A stretch of 64,000 nucleotides of DNA, taken from contig OY804580.1 in NCBI GenBank assembly GCA_963680875.1, positions 97,121,353 through 97,185,352 on the forward strand, written 5' to 3'. This DNA is from Bathymodiolus brooksi. Taxonomy: Eukaryota > Mollusca > Bivalvia > Mytilida > Modiolidae. Each line of letters opens with the position of its first letter. The stretch's first letter is position 1. Shown here piece after piece: positions 1-31,600 of this stretch. Made by a program: the position numbers and the translations under genes. The notes under the pieces were generated by a model. That model was given only the letters and a program-made list of their open reading frames with translations, had not been told where the DNA came from and ran no database searches.

Positions 1-60
1 TGAGGCTTAAACACATGATCTACCACACTCGAGGTGAGAATACTGACCATTATACAAATG
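1..60 (-). mobile_element. SINE-B fragment (tRNA-like head)
   Basis: A partial minus-strand copy of the SINE-B head (acacatgatctaccacactc, gaggtgag), cut by the window edge. Confidence 0.55.
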
Positions 61-391
61 TACCATCTAAAACCTAATATGAGGCAGGTGCAACCTGAAA
101 CGCTCCCAAAGAACAGTAATCTTCCTGTTTACAAAATATCAAGCTTAAAAATAACACCACCTAAAACTCCAAACTCCGGACAGTTTTCGTATCCGCTACC
201 GAACATTGCTTCATTTTTATTTGAAAAAAAAATCGACTACAGTTCCGGTTTAGGTCACATGATTTTTCTTTTAATTTATTTCTGGTTTGGCAGCCATATT
301 GTTGAAGATTTTGAAGTGCCATAGTACCTATGCATACTTCTACCATTAACGCTCCCTTGGGGAGCGTAATAACTAGTATTGTTATACAAAC
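61..391. other. LZTR1 intron 8, no recognised feature
   Basis: AT-rich intronic sequence between the SINE-B fragment and exon 8. The short reading frames here have no recognisable content. Confidence 0.6.
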
Positions 392-19957
<19,566 letters not shown>

Positions 19958-19984
19958 CAAAGTTCTATAGTTATTTCTTCTTGT

Positions 19985-19990
19985 CTACAT
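19985..19990 (-). promoter_or_regulatory. Minimal start-stop upstream ORF in the LZTR1 leader
   Basis: On the minus strand the leader reads ATGTAG, a start codon directly followed by a stop, 33 nt before the LZTR1 ATG and in the same frame. Start-stop elements can stall ribosomes and lower downstream translation; here that is only inferred. Confidence 0.4.
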
Positions 19991-20265
19991 CTTGTTAGCT
20001 CCCTTGTTACAACGTTAAAGCTGGAAATAATTATGAAAACATATGAATTATCAAAATTGTCAATCATCCATACATGTACATTGTATGTATTCTAAAATGT
20101 TAAATAAATCCAGTCTCCTTAAAGAAAAGTTCATTCTCTAAACTCAAACAAAAAACACTTACACTAAAACAGTATTTTTTTCATTACAAAACTGTAATCA
20201 TAGAATGTGATATTGTTATTTTTTCTTGAAACTTAAAATGTTTTTTGCAATTTTAATTTCTGAAC

Positions 20266-20482
20266 ACTAGTGGAGCAGGAACTGCTTACCCTTCCGGTGC
20301 ACCTGCATTCACCCCCGGTTTTTAGTGGGGTTTAAATTACTCGATCTTTAGTTTTATGTGTATGCTTTGTAGATCGTTGTTTGTTCTTTTGTATTTTTTC
20401 TTGTGGCCATTGTGTTAGTCTGTTCTTCGATATACAGATTCTGATTACCCCTTTGGTATCTTCAAACTCTTCTTAAACTGTT
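20266..20482 (+). mobile_element. Solo LINE 3' segment (RX tail) 2
   Basis: It starts at actagtggagcaggaactgc and ends at tatcttcaaactcttct. It is the same tail as at 13729 and 60543, lacking the first 17 bases. Confidence 0.75.
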
Positions 20483-20999
20483 GTGTATCCAGAGCAATTT
20501 ACCAAATTATTGGAAGTTAACGACAAACTTTAACGCATAAATAAGCTTCATACAAAAAAGTTGCAATGCTATGTATAGTTTTAAGAAGTTATCACAAGAT
20601 CTGAGACTATGTCTAACTACTTTGGATACAGAACGGTCTGAGACCCATTGTAGCATGACAAATCACTCTTCTTAGTGATACTGATACCGGTATACCGGTT
20701 CAATCTATTTACTTGCTTTCCGATGCATTTTGGGAGATAGCAAGTAACACTCTAAATACAATGTACATGTACAAAAGATATTTGAAGATACATTAAAAAG
20801 ATCAAAATAAATATCAATATCATCAAGAAGAGTGATACATCCATCTTTGACTATACTGTAGAATACTATATTCTACATCATCTCTAAACAACCAGTGACA
20901 TTCAACATTACTTGGGTTCATTAAGTAAGTATTTTTAATTTTCATCTAAACAGCCACACATTTAGACAATAATTAATGTATGTTATCATTATTTATCTA

Positions 21000-21340
21000 T
21001 TGTGGGTAAGTGATTGTTTAACACCAAATACAATTTTTTTTCAACAATATCATGGCAAGAACAAGTCAAATTTCAATGAAATGTTGATGGAGTCCACTTC
21101 GTACTAGCTAACAACAGTCTGAGGGTAACATGTCGCTTCCCTCAGACACATTTTTCCGATTCCAAGCCAATCAGTATTTGATCTTACTCCTTAGATGCAT
21201 GCTTAGTGAAGAAGCAACAAATACAAATTTTATTATCTTTGGTTTGACCCAACAGGGGTTCAAACACATGAACTACCACGCTCAAGGTGAACACAATAAC
21301 CATTAGGCATTACACCACCGATGTGGTTATGATAACATAT
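21000..21340 (-). mobile_element. SINE-B copy in the LZTR1 leader intron
   Basis: Minus strand. The tail is near 21005 (gtttaacaccaaatacaatt), the body at 21120-21230 and the head (cattacaccaccgatgtggt) at 21325. Confidence 0.82.
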
Positions 21341-21534
21341 TTATACTTATATATGTACAGGTACAATGTAGCTTCACCTAATTAATATGTGGTTTTTGTT
21401 TGTTTGTTGTGATAAAGTTCATTGTAATGCTAGAAATACACATACATCATCATTAATACTTTATTTAATTATTTTGTGTTTGTACTGTATCATGTGTATG
21501 GTACACAAAACTTTTTGTCAAAAGTATGCCCCCC

Positions 21535-21985
21535 TCCCAGAGGGTGTGCCGGGGGTAGAATAGGCACCAGATTTCTCCACCCTAGAGGCACTAGTCCTTT
21601 AAAAGGGGTCAATCACGCGGGAACCCCGGGGTATAGATATAGAACCGAGAGCTTATTTGGCTTGAAGGGGCATCCGTCAGTTGTGCGGCATGTATAAATT
21701 CACAACCAACCCGTCCTTCGGATGAGACGAACCGGTAAATAAAACCAAGGTCCTGTGTTGAGAGATTGCCACTCTCTTCGTACGTTAAAGAACCCAGTGT
21801 AACAGCTCATGACATTATGAGTGGTCCATAGGAGACCTGTTGGCGTTGCACTGACTAAATTATCCGTCTCTACCCATCACCTTTCCTTGTTTCGAGTCCC
21901 GTGGCATTTAAATTCTTAAATGTTCTCGTCCTGAATATAGCTGAAAAATTGCTCGCTGGACGTAAAACACCAATCAATCAAAAGT
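21535..21985 (+). mobile_element. SINE of a third type (conserved-core SINE)
   Basis: It contains ccttcggatgagacgaaccg, gtaaataaaaccaaggtcct and cgtacgttaaagaaccc, words I know from a widely shared metazoan SINE core. It ends in tatagctgaaaaattgctcg and the caatcaatcaa tail that SINE-B also uses. No clear tRNA head is visible. Confidence 0.7.
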
Positions 21986-22213
21986 ATGTTGTGAATCTTC
22001 TAATCATTAATTAATAATATATTTCTGTTTATATTTTGTTATAATTAATTGGTTCTACTCCATGCCCATGGCCATGGTCGGTTTAATAAAATATGTGTCT
22101 ATTTGCTGGATGTGATATTCAAATATGTGTATAACATATTTATCGGGTACAATAATCTGTTTACCCAAACTTTCTTTCTGCTTTCATTCATTGATAAAAA
22201 TATCGTTCTCACC

Positions 22214-22516
22214 GGAAATCGGAAACAAGCACTTGCTGATTTTTAATTGGTGAGAAAATGGCGGGAAATATTCATTTGAATTTTTTTTTTTAATAACTTA
22301 TTTAAGGAATTTATTGATCTTATGAAATTATCTGGAATAAGAATCTAGACGATTCAGTTATTATTCTTTTGTAATTTAATGTCATTTTCATTGGTACAGT
22401 TATTTTTTCGTTTCCATATCGTGTCCGAACAATATTTTATACAATTTCCGGGGTAATTTCCGGTACATTATTATTGTCCTGTGGTTTGTTTACTTTTTGG
22501 GAAGTAGACCGATGCA
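22214..22516. promoter_or_regulatory. Candidate shared promoter of LZTR1 and the P450 gene
   Basis: The interval lies between the putative LZTR1 first donor and the P450 ATG. It contains ATGGCGGGAAA (22255-22267; both YY1-like and, on the other strand, E2F-like TTTCCCGCC) and a doubled TTTCCGG (about 22446-22463) that reads as ETS-type CCGGAAA on the minus strand. A further CCGGAAAT sits at 22212-22219. A TATA-like ATTTTATA lies near 22433. The motif calls are by eye; promoter function is inferred from the head-to-head layout. Confidence 0.45.
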
Positions 22517-22681
22517 ATGTCAGTGGTATTTACGTTGGCTGTGTCATCCGCTGTCGTGGTTGCAATATATTTTATAGCCACAAAATTTTCGGAATGGGTT
22601 TTGAAAACGTCGAAAAGAAACAAAATGATAGAAATGTTTCCAGGACGTCCTGCACATTTTATCTGGGGAAATCTCAGAGAG
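22517..22681 (+). CDS. P450 exon 1 (membrane anchor)
   Basis: 55 codons, [19 protein letters not shown] and onward to [15 protein letters not shown]. The donor is GAG|GTGTGT, phase 0. The hydrophobic N-terminus is the ER anchor. Confidence 0.9.
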
Positions 22682-25600
22682 GTGTGTCCTATATTTACTT
22701 CCAAGTTCCAATATTTTTAGTTCACATGCACTTGTTTTATGCAATGGTCCAGCATCTGCCTCTTCCTTACCACAGCAGTAGCAAGAGGTTAATCTTCATC
22801 TTTGAAACGGGTGCAGGTCGATTCGGCCATACTACCAGTTCGGAAAGGAATATTTAATACGGTATTTGACAAGTTCTAAGCTCAAAATTTAAGTTTTATT
22901 TTATTTACATAATACATTTTTTTTCATAATAATCATGAAATTTCGGATATAAATTTTTTTAAACATTTAATGTTAGATTAATGATCAAGGAAACATCAGT
23001 AGACTCTGGAGTGCCTCAAGGTACTGTACTCGGTCCGATAATGTTCTTATGCCATATAAGTGACCTTCCAGATTGTGTCAACTCGTCTGTCCGTTTATTT
23101 GCCAAAGATTGCCTACTATATAGAACGATAAAAAAAAAAGGAAGAAGACCACCTCACACTGCAAGTAGACCTTAAACACCTTGAAGAATGGGCAAATAAA
23201 TGGGGCATGAGATTCAACACTAAGAAATGTTATGTCCTGTCAATAAACAACAAGTCATCTAGATATTACCAACTAGAAAAACACACACTACAAGAAGTAC
23301 AGGACAATCCATATTTAGGACTCCAAATCTCAAACGACCTGAAATGGAGCATCCACATAAACAATGTGTGTAAAAAAGCTAATGCAACACTGGGCTTCCT
23401 GAGAAGAAATTTAAGAAATGTCCCTGAAACATGCCGAAAGACCACATATGTTACCTTAGTAAGATCAATCATGGAATATGGAGCTACCATCTGGAACCCA
23501 TACCTTAAGGGAGACATAGACAAACTAGAACGAATACAGAACAGGGCTACAAGGTTCGATTAAAAAAGACTACAAAAGTAGAGAAACAGGAACCATCACG
23601 AGGATGAGAGAAGACACTAGAGGAAAGACAACTTAGCCTACGTCTGATCATAATGTACAAGGTGGTTGAGAGGTTGGTACCGGCACTACCAACAGATAAT
23701 TTCGTCAAATTAGCTAGACCGAAAAGGAACATCAAAGCAAAATATTTTGAAGATCATATAACATCAAATATAGTAGAGAAACGTACATGCAATAATACAA
23801 AAGGACTTGAATTACCGGACTACAAGAAACAGCAGTACCAACATTCGTTCTTTGTGGACACCGTAATTCATTGAAACCATCTGCCAAACAGTGTCGTGCA
23901 TGCAAATTCCTTAGAAGCATTTAAGACTGCTCTAAGGAATCAGCGCCAATAACGACTGCCATCGGCGCTCTCTCTACCCGTTGTATAAAAACCATAGTTG
24001 GGTTCTACAACGTACCAGATACAGATACAGAATATAAACTAGATATTGTAGATCGACTTGTTAATTGTAAGACAGTAAAATGTAATTATGTTCAATACTT
24101 CATGATAATTAGCAATTATTTATTCATTGATCTGACTATCTCCTGCATTTTGTGATTGTTATCAACACACGAAATGGCTCGAATCATATGAGTTATTTTT
24201 ATCCAAGCTTACCACAAGCTGATGGAAACTTTTCTTGTTATTTGAGAAAATTTTAAAACAATAATCCCAGCAGTACCCAACCGAGAAGATCTTCCTGACT
24301 CAGACAGTGATTCCAGTTCAGACGCTGAGTGAACAGTAGAACATTTCGCACATTGTGAAATCAATCAATATGTTTGAACATTAAAAATAAAAATTATTGT
24401 CAACATCTCTATATATTTAGATATAGTGCAACTGTTTTAGTGTTTTTATGTTTAAATTGTTGTTAATTATGTATGTGTTTGTTAACCTGGTGAGATAAAT
24501 ATATATAGATAATAAAGGTATAAAAAATGGTGAATGTTTCATTTTTACAGGAAATTATGATAGTCACAGTGTGATGCCAACAAAATGTTGTATATAAACC
24601 CAGTCCACTATTAGAATCAGATATAAACCCAGTCCAATATTAGAATCAGATGTATCTTTTAAAGGTTAATGTAGTAATAACAGTCAATAGTCTAGTTTAT
24701 AATAGAAAAAATGAGAACAAGACACGATGAGCAAAACAAAATAAACAACTGACAAGACAATTAAAAAGATAACACACAAAATAGGAAAAGGAAACTATAT
24801 CAACAGGAACGATCTATTCATAGTAACGAAGACAAAAACACATTTATGTGTTGAAATCATAATCAAAATTTTGATGGGCCATTTTCCTCTATTTATTCAT
24901 TTTAAGACCATTATTCTCTATTCTGCAAACCCCCAGCCAGACCTTCATATCAAACTGACATATACAGACTTTTTTTTTCCTTCCTGGATAATGGAAATAG
25001 ATACAGTTATTTCCCTTTGCATATTCACAACAAATTCAAATTTATCAACAAACTAACACAAACATACTAAGCTAAATCCACGAGAATCTCTATGGAACAT
25101 TGATGAGTAAAATATAGAATACAATAAATAATTATCCTGCTTACTCTGTTGCTCTTAGAGCCACCACTTCATCACACTGTCGTACACTGAAACGTCTCAT
25201 CATCACATCGTCCATGTGACATTTTCATACAGTTAGATACTTTTAAGTTTAAATGTCTGTGCCAAAACCTTTTTCTCCAACCATGAAAACTACTAAGAAT
25301 ACTACAAAACAATAATGCTATTAAGTATATATATCATTAAAAAGTGTGGCCGAAATGACTATGGACGAACTGGTTTATGGCCGAATCGTCTCGAAAGCAC
25401 ATAATCGCTGGACCAATTGAAACAAAACTTGTTAGGAATGATTGTTGGATGGTCTTCTTCTAAAAAGTTTATGATTTATTTTTTTTCTATCAGACATCCA
25501 CAAGGAAAAAGGGCCCAAAGGTGTCTATAAGCATGTCTTCTGTTTTTGTATGTGGAGCATTTACTTTTAACCAAATTTGATGATTTTTGTTGACATTCCT

Positions 25601-28600
25601 TATAAAATTTTCTTTCTGAAACACCTTAAATATTTTGTACAGTTCTCTTGCCATTTCCAACAAAAATCAAATTTAGAATTTTTATTTCAAGTCTGATTTT
25701 GACTTGTTTATGAAAAATAGAAATTTCTGGCATTTTGTAGACAGAATAGTCCAAACACTTATGGTTTCAAAGATAAAAGGGGTCCAAAGGAAACCAACAC
25801 CCAAAATGATAACATCTTTGTTTTAAGTCATATTTAAATACAGTTTTTTTTTTTATTGAATTCCTTTGAAAATTCCTGTTTGGGATATATACCAACAGAT
25901 TTGTTGGAGCTCTTACCGTTTCATAGAATCATGTATGACTGGACCAAAGGTGGCAGATGCCCAAAATTTTGAATTTTTATTGTAAGCCCGATTTGTAAGT
26001 AGTTTTTTTTAATTCAATACTGTAGTATTGCAACAGTTGTTTTAGCTCTTAATGTTTCAATGATATCAGCAGACTATAGCTAACATCCAACATTTCAAAT
26101 TTTTATTTTAGTCTGTTTTAATGTTATTTCTTCTTTAATTTCCTTATGAAATTCCTTTCTTTACTTTTCAAACAGATTCTACCCATAGTTATATCTTTTT
26201 CTGGACAATATTCATTTTCAGATTTATTCATTGCTCATATAATTCAGGGGAGTGATACAGGCTCTTGAGATCCTCTGGTTAATTTTATTTTCAGTAATTA
26301 ACCAACAGTTTAAATTTTTACTTATGGTATATGGGTTAAGGTTAGGGTTATGGTGTTTAATGCCACTTCAACAATATTTCAGTTATATTGTGGCGGTTAG
26401 TTTTATTGGTGGACGACACCAGAGTTCCCGGAGAAAACTACTGACCTGAAGCAAGTCACTGACAAACTTTATCACATAATGTTGTATATTATATGTTACA
26501 TGTGCATTTACAATTGGCCATCAAATGTCACAAGAAATAAGATGATCGTAATTCCACATTTTTTTTTTGCAAAGCATATCTCTTTAAAATTTTAAAAATG
26601 GTTTAGGATTTTGAAAGAATATTAGATTATCCAGAATATTCTATTATTTTTGGGGTCGTCGTGGTCGTGATCCTATTTACAACTACCTATGCAATCATTG
26701 CCTATCACCACTAATGTTGCGAGTTCAAACCCCGCTCAGGCAAGGTGTACTCAATACATACATTATGTGATAAAGTTTGTCAGTGACATGCGGCAGCTCT
26801 GTGGTTTTCTCTGCGTACTCTGGTTTCCTCCACCAATAAAACTGGCCACCACGATATAGCTGAAATATTGTTGAAAATGGCGTTAAGCACCAAAACCCTA
26901 ATCCCTCTATTAATTTTATACGATAAGTTTTGAAAGTCTTGACATACAAAAAAATATCACTAGTTACTGTATGGGAGCTTGTCCTATTGGACTCGCTGTG
27001 ATGCTAATGATAATGTCTGTCTCATCCTTCAAAACTTACTTTATTCTATCAGTTTGTGCCAAAAACTTTTAGACATACTAGCCCGAAAGGGTAATTTATG
27101 GAACTTTGTCTCTTTGTCTAACCAATTTTAATGCAAATTTTCACTAGCCCGAAACAATTTTTACTAGACTTGGGCATCAGGCTAGTGACTAAAAGTGCAG
27201 ACTGTTATATAGATCTTGTATAGAAAAGACTATTAGAGTCAGTTGAAAAATATTGGTTTGACTTACTGGTTCATGATCAGTTAATACATTGCCAAAAATA
27301 AAATCTACAGTTAAATCTCTTGTTGGTATCTGCAAGTACATTTTGTGTACTCAAAAAATACAACACATTTATTCCATAATTTTAGTTCCCAGGACTAAAA
27401 TTTCAATGAGATATGACTGAGGAATTCCCTAAAGTAACAAGGGCTTGGCTGGAACCCTTTATGCCACTAGTGATAGTCGCTCATCCAGAAACATTGAAAA
27501 AGATTTTGAAGACAACAGGTATTTTTATTATGCTTTACATGTGAACTTAAATTTGTAGTACCCTGGAAATACAGATAAAGGACTAGAATTTCAGCGAATA
27601 AGGACAGTGGAATTTCCCAAAGTATCGAGGGCTTGGCTGGGACCTTTTATACCGTTAGTGCAGGTCTATCACCCAGAAACTATGAAAACTGTCCTGAAAA
27701 CAACAGGTATCATAATTTTTTGTTTGATTTTAAATTCATAACTTTTCAGTTCCCTGGAACGAATGACGCAGGACTCCAGTACCAACGAGACCAGACTGCG
27801 GAATTTCCTAAAGTGTCGAGAGGTTGGTTAGGACCTTTCATGCCAGTTATTACGGTTTACCACCCAGAAACTCTTAAGTTAATATTGAGAACATCAGGTA
27901 ACTAATGTATTCAAGTTAACAAGGCTAATTTAGCTAACAATTATTATGAACAATCCACATAGAATAACGACAATTTTGAAGGTCGAGACAGACATTATTG
28001 CTAATATCCCAGCGAGTCCAATAATTTGTGATAATGTCTATCGAGGCCTTCATAACAGACGTTATTGTTTTTATCTGTGACGTCATAATGTGTTTTACGT
28101 CAGATTGACTGATAAACTGGCACATGCGAATTACGAACTGACCTAATATTTTTGTGGATCAAGGTCAGTTCTGTGATCCAGACTTTATCAGTGACACACA
28201 TCAATGGGAAAATGTTCAATTTGCTGATAAATTATATTTTTACTTTTAGTTACTTAGTATCCTAGCAGACGACTTGTATGAGTTGGAGGTAGTGATGTTC
28301 AACTCACAGGCGCATGGGGCATGGATTTCGTAAGCTCTCTTATACTGTATCAGTCGAAAAAATGTGGACACAGAATACACGTATTATTCATGATGTATGA
28401 CGTCTACTGATATTGTCAAATGAAGAAAAAACGAATGATTATGAAAATTTTGAAAAAGGAATGATTTATATGAAAATTTTGAAAAAAGGGGGGGGTAGTA
28501 GAGAAAAGGGGGGAGGAGGAAACGAAATCCATGCCCCATGCGCCTGTGGTTCAACTGTGTATAAAATGTGCATTGTTTGTGAAAGTAAATATATAGATTA

Positions 28601-31600
28601 AAGTATATTATGTGTTACAGTAGATAAGCAGTGGCAACAATTCATAGCCTCCCAAAGGTCATATATTTTACGGAAATATAAGATTTTAATTTTTTTTTGG
28701 TCCAGGAATGATAAATAGTAAATCAAATCAACATCATATTTTTTGTGAAAAAATATGCAAAATTATACAATGTACTTGGAGAATTAAATCAATTTGTCGG
28801 GGCATTTTCCTCGTCCAGACAGGTAAATTTTGTTCTTTGCAGTTCAATTACAATTTATGATGGACAAAACACCCCCTATCACTCTTCAGTGAATCCATAT
28901 GTGTTTATTAGTTTCCCAATTATTCTTTTGATGGGACCCTCATGGTCATGATCGTATGGCAGTTAGATTTACAACTACCTAACGTGTTATGCAATCGGTA
29001 CCTATCACTACTAAAAAGTACTAAAGTTGTGAGTTCGAGCCCCGTTTATAGCAAGGTGTACTCAATCCAACATTATGTGATAAAGTTTGTCAGTGACTTG
29101 CCATAGGGTGAGGGTTTTCTCTGGGTACTCCAGTTTCCTCCACCGAAAAAATGACGACCACGATATACGGTAGCTGAAATATTGATGAAAGTGGTGTTAA
29201 GCACCATAATCCTAACCTTAGCCTTATTCTTTTGATTGTCCAACATATAATAATTATTGTGGGGCCGTCGTGGTTGTGATCGTATGGTAGTTGGATTTAC
29301 AACTACCTATGCAATCAGTGCCTATCACCACTGATGTTGTGAGTTCGAATCTCGATCAGGGCGAGGTGTACAACATTATGTGATAAAGTTTGTTAGTGAC
29401 TTGCCACAGGGTGGTGGTTTTCTCCGAGGACTCCGGTTTCCTCCACCAATAAAACTGTCTGCTACGATATAACTGAAATATTGTTGAAAGGGGTGTTAAA
29501 ACACCATAATCCCAAACCTAAACCCTCAATTACAATTTATGATGGACAAAACATCTCTAATCACTCTTCAGTGAATCCATGTGTGTTTAATAGTTTCCCA
29601 GTCCTCGAAATGAAAATTTGAATTTACTGGTCCGAATCAAATTCTTGAAATTATTTTTATATATGTCTAAATAAAAACTGAAAATTTTACTGGTCCGAAC
29701 AAAGTTTTACTGGTCTTGGGTCGGAGGACCGGTGCTCATCGTGAGAACTGGTTTCCCAATTATCCTTTTGATTGTCCAACGCACGGTAAATACTTATTAA
29801 TCCTTTTTATAAGATATTAGTTGCATCCACATATCATATGCACGATATAGATAATCTTGTACAGCTGCAGTCTTTTCTTCTTCTTTTTGAGGTTATCAGT
29901 AAACCATCTGCACTTGATGATTATTTACTGTTTATATTATGAATAAAAAAGTTTTATGTCATGGTCAACAATTCCACCAATATCAACAAAACGAACAATC
30001 ACCTGTCACCGTAACTCATGGAACACAAAGAAAGACCACAACATATACTGTTGGAAATCCAGATCCTGGCTTGGGACAGGCACAAAAATATGGTGGGGTT
30101 AAACCGGTTAATGGGATCCCAACCCACCCGCTCTTAATAATTGGATGTCCAGTAGCAATATATATTCACTTCCACTCAAAAAGACCAGATACTATCAGAA
30201 AACTGGATGGCAATATAAAATGGACCATTCCTCACGATGAGAACTGGTTCTCCGGCCCAAGACCAGTAAATTTTTCAGTTTTTATTTAGAACTATATAAA
30301 AATAAATTCAAGATTTTGAACCGGACCAGTAAATTCAAATTTCTATTTCGAGGACTAATGGATAGTACAATAGCAGGGTATGTATATTCTACATAATTAT
30401 TCAAGGTAATAATTTGTTTTTTAATTTCAGAACCAAAGGGTACCAGTACATACAGACTAATAGAACCATGGATAGGAACTGGTTTACTGGTAGCTAATGG
30501 AGCTAAGTGGAAGAGGAATCGTAGACTTCTTACTCCAGCTTTCCATTTTGATGTTCTTAAAACTTATCAGCTATTGAACAATAAAACATCAGATATTTTT
30601 CTGGTATACATTTTTGTATATATAGTCTCTGATTATTTCTTAATTAAAACTATAACACAAATTCCAGACGTTTCGGCCATTACGGCCTTCTTCATTGGAA
30701 TTACATTCAACATTGGAACAACAATTACATATACATAGAAACATGACGTTATAATTATACCTATGACGTTCTATTGCTGGGGATTTTTTTTTTTTTATTT
30801 AGAACCGGAAGGACTCGATACACAATATGAACGAAAATAAGAAAATCTGCGGTAATAGAACGTCTGGAATTTGTGTTATAGTTTTAATTTATATATATAT
30901 GTGTGGTATATTTTATGATACAATGATGTACAGTGAAACCTATCTAATCTGAACCCATGTATTGCGGAAATTGGGACATGCATAATTAATGATGCTGGGG
31001 GACCAGATGTACACAAAAAACAACGAATATACACGGTTTTTGGTCGAATCTCGCCAAACAACGTTTAAAATTTTATACTCATGTTTTGAATGGATATATT
31101 AACTTTCAACGCAAATTAAAAACTTTTAAAAAAATTACCAAAATCAAACACATTATACCTTTGAGTATAAACTCATAATTTGTAGATATTTGAACCTTGT
31201 AAAAAAATCAGCAGATAATTTAAAGAAAATAGAGGATTCATATGTTGTTACAAACATTATAATTTTGTATTGATTATGGGATAAATAGATGTTAATTTCA
31301 TTGAACTTTGAATGAAATGGGACCATTTACTCGCCTTAAAGGAAAACAACTCCTATAAAACACGTTAACATGTATGATTTTATTATAAAGTCAGAAATGT
31401 GCAAATGGTTTATCAGTAATAGTGAAGGTCAGATCATAAAAATTTGGATGACTTTCTGCCCTTGCATCGGTAACCATTTTATATTCAAGGGAGATAATAA
31501 TTTTTTTTCAGGACAAATTAACCAAGTATTCAAAGAAGGACGAAACTTTTGAAGTTTTTGCTAACATAGGTATGCTGACACTAGACACCATACTACAGTC

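Larger units (their letters stand above)
20020..22213 (-). other. LZTR1: Probable 5' UTR intron and non-coding first exon of LZTR1
   Basis: Upstream of the LZTR1 ATG, a plausible acceptor (TTATTTCCAG) ends at 20021. A strong donor, TTTCCG|GTGAGA, lies at 22213/22212 on the minus strand, downstream of a TTTCCCGCC/ATGGCGGG motif. A roughly 2.2-kb first intron with a short untranslated exon near 22214-22265 would fit. This is inference from splice-site look alone. The putative intron contains a SINE-B copy, a second SINE type and a LINE tail. Confidence 0.45.

Noticed and set aside
22474..22857. 127-codon frame overlapping P450 exon 1
   Set aside because: It is a different frame of the same DNA; the 22517 frame has the anchor, hinge and matching donor phase.
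23207..23563. A host gene in P450 intron 1
   Set aside because: It is the C-terminal half of a LINE reverse transcriptase with frameshifts and FAKD in place of F/YADD.
29939..30289. 116-codon frame with [15 protein letters not shown] as a host protein
   Set aside because: It is a repeat-derived phrase seen in fragments at 5137-5200 and 36945-37000, inside a foldback element.
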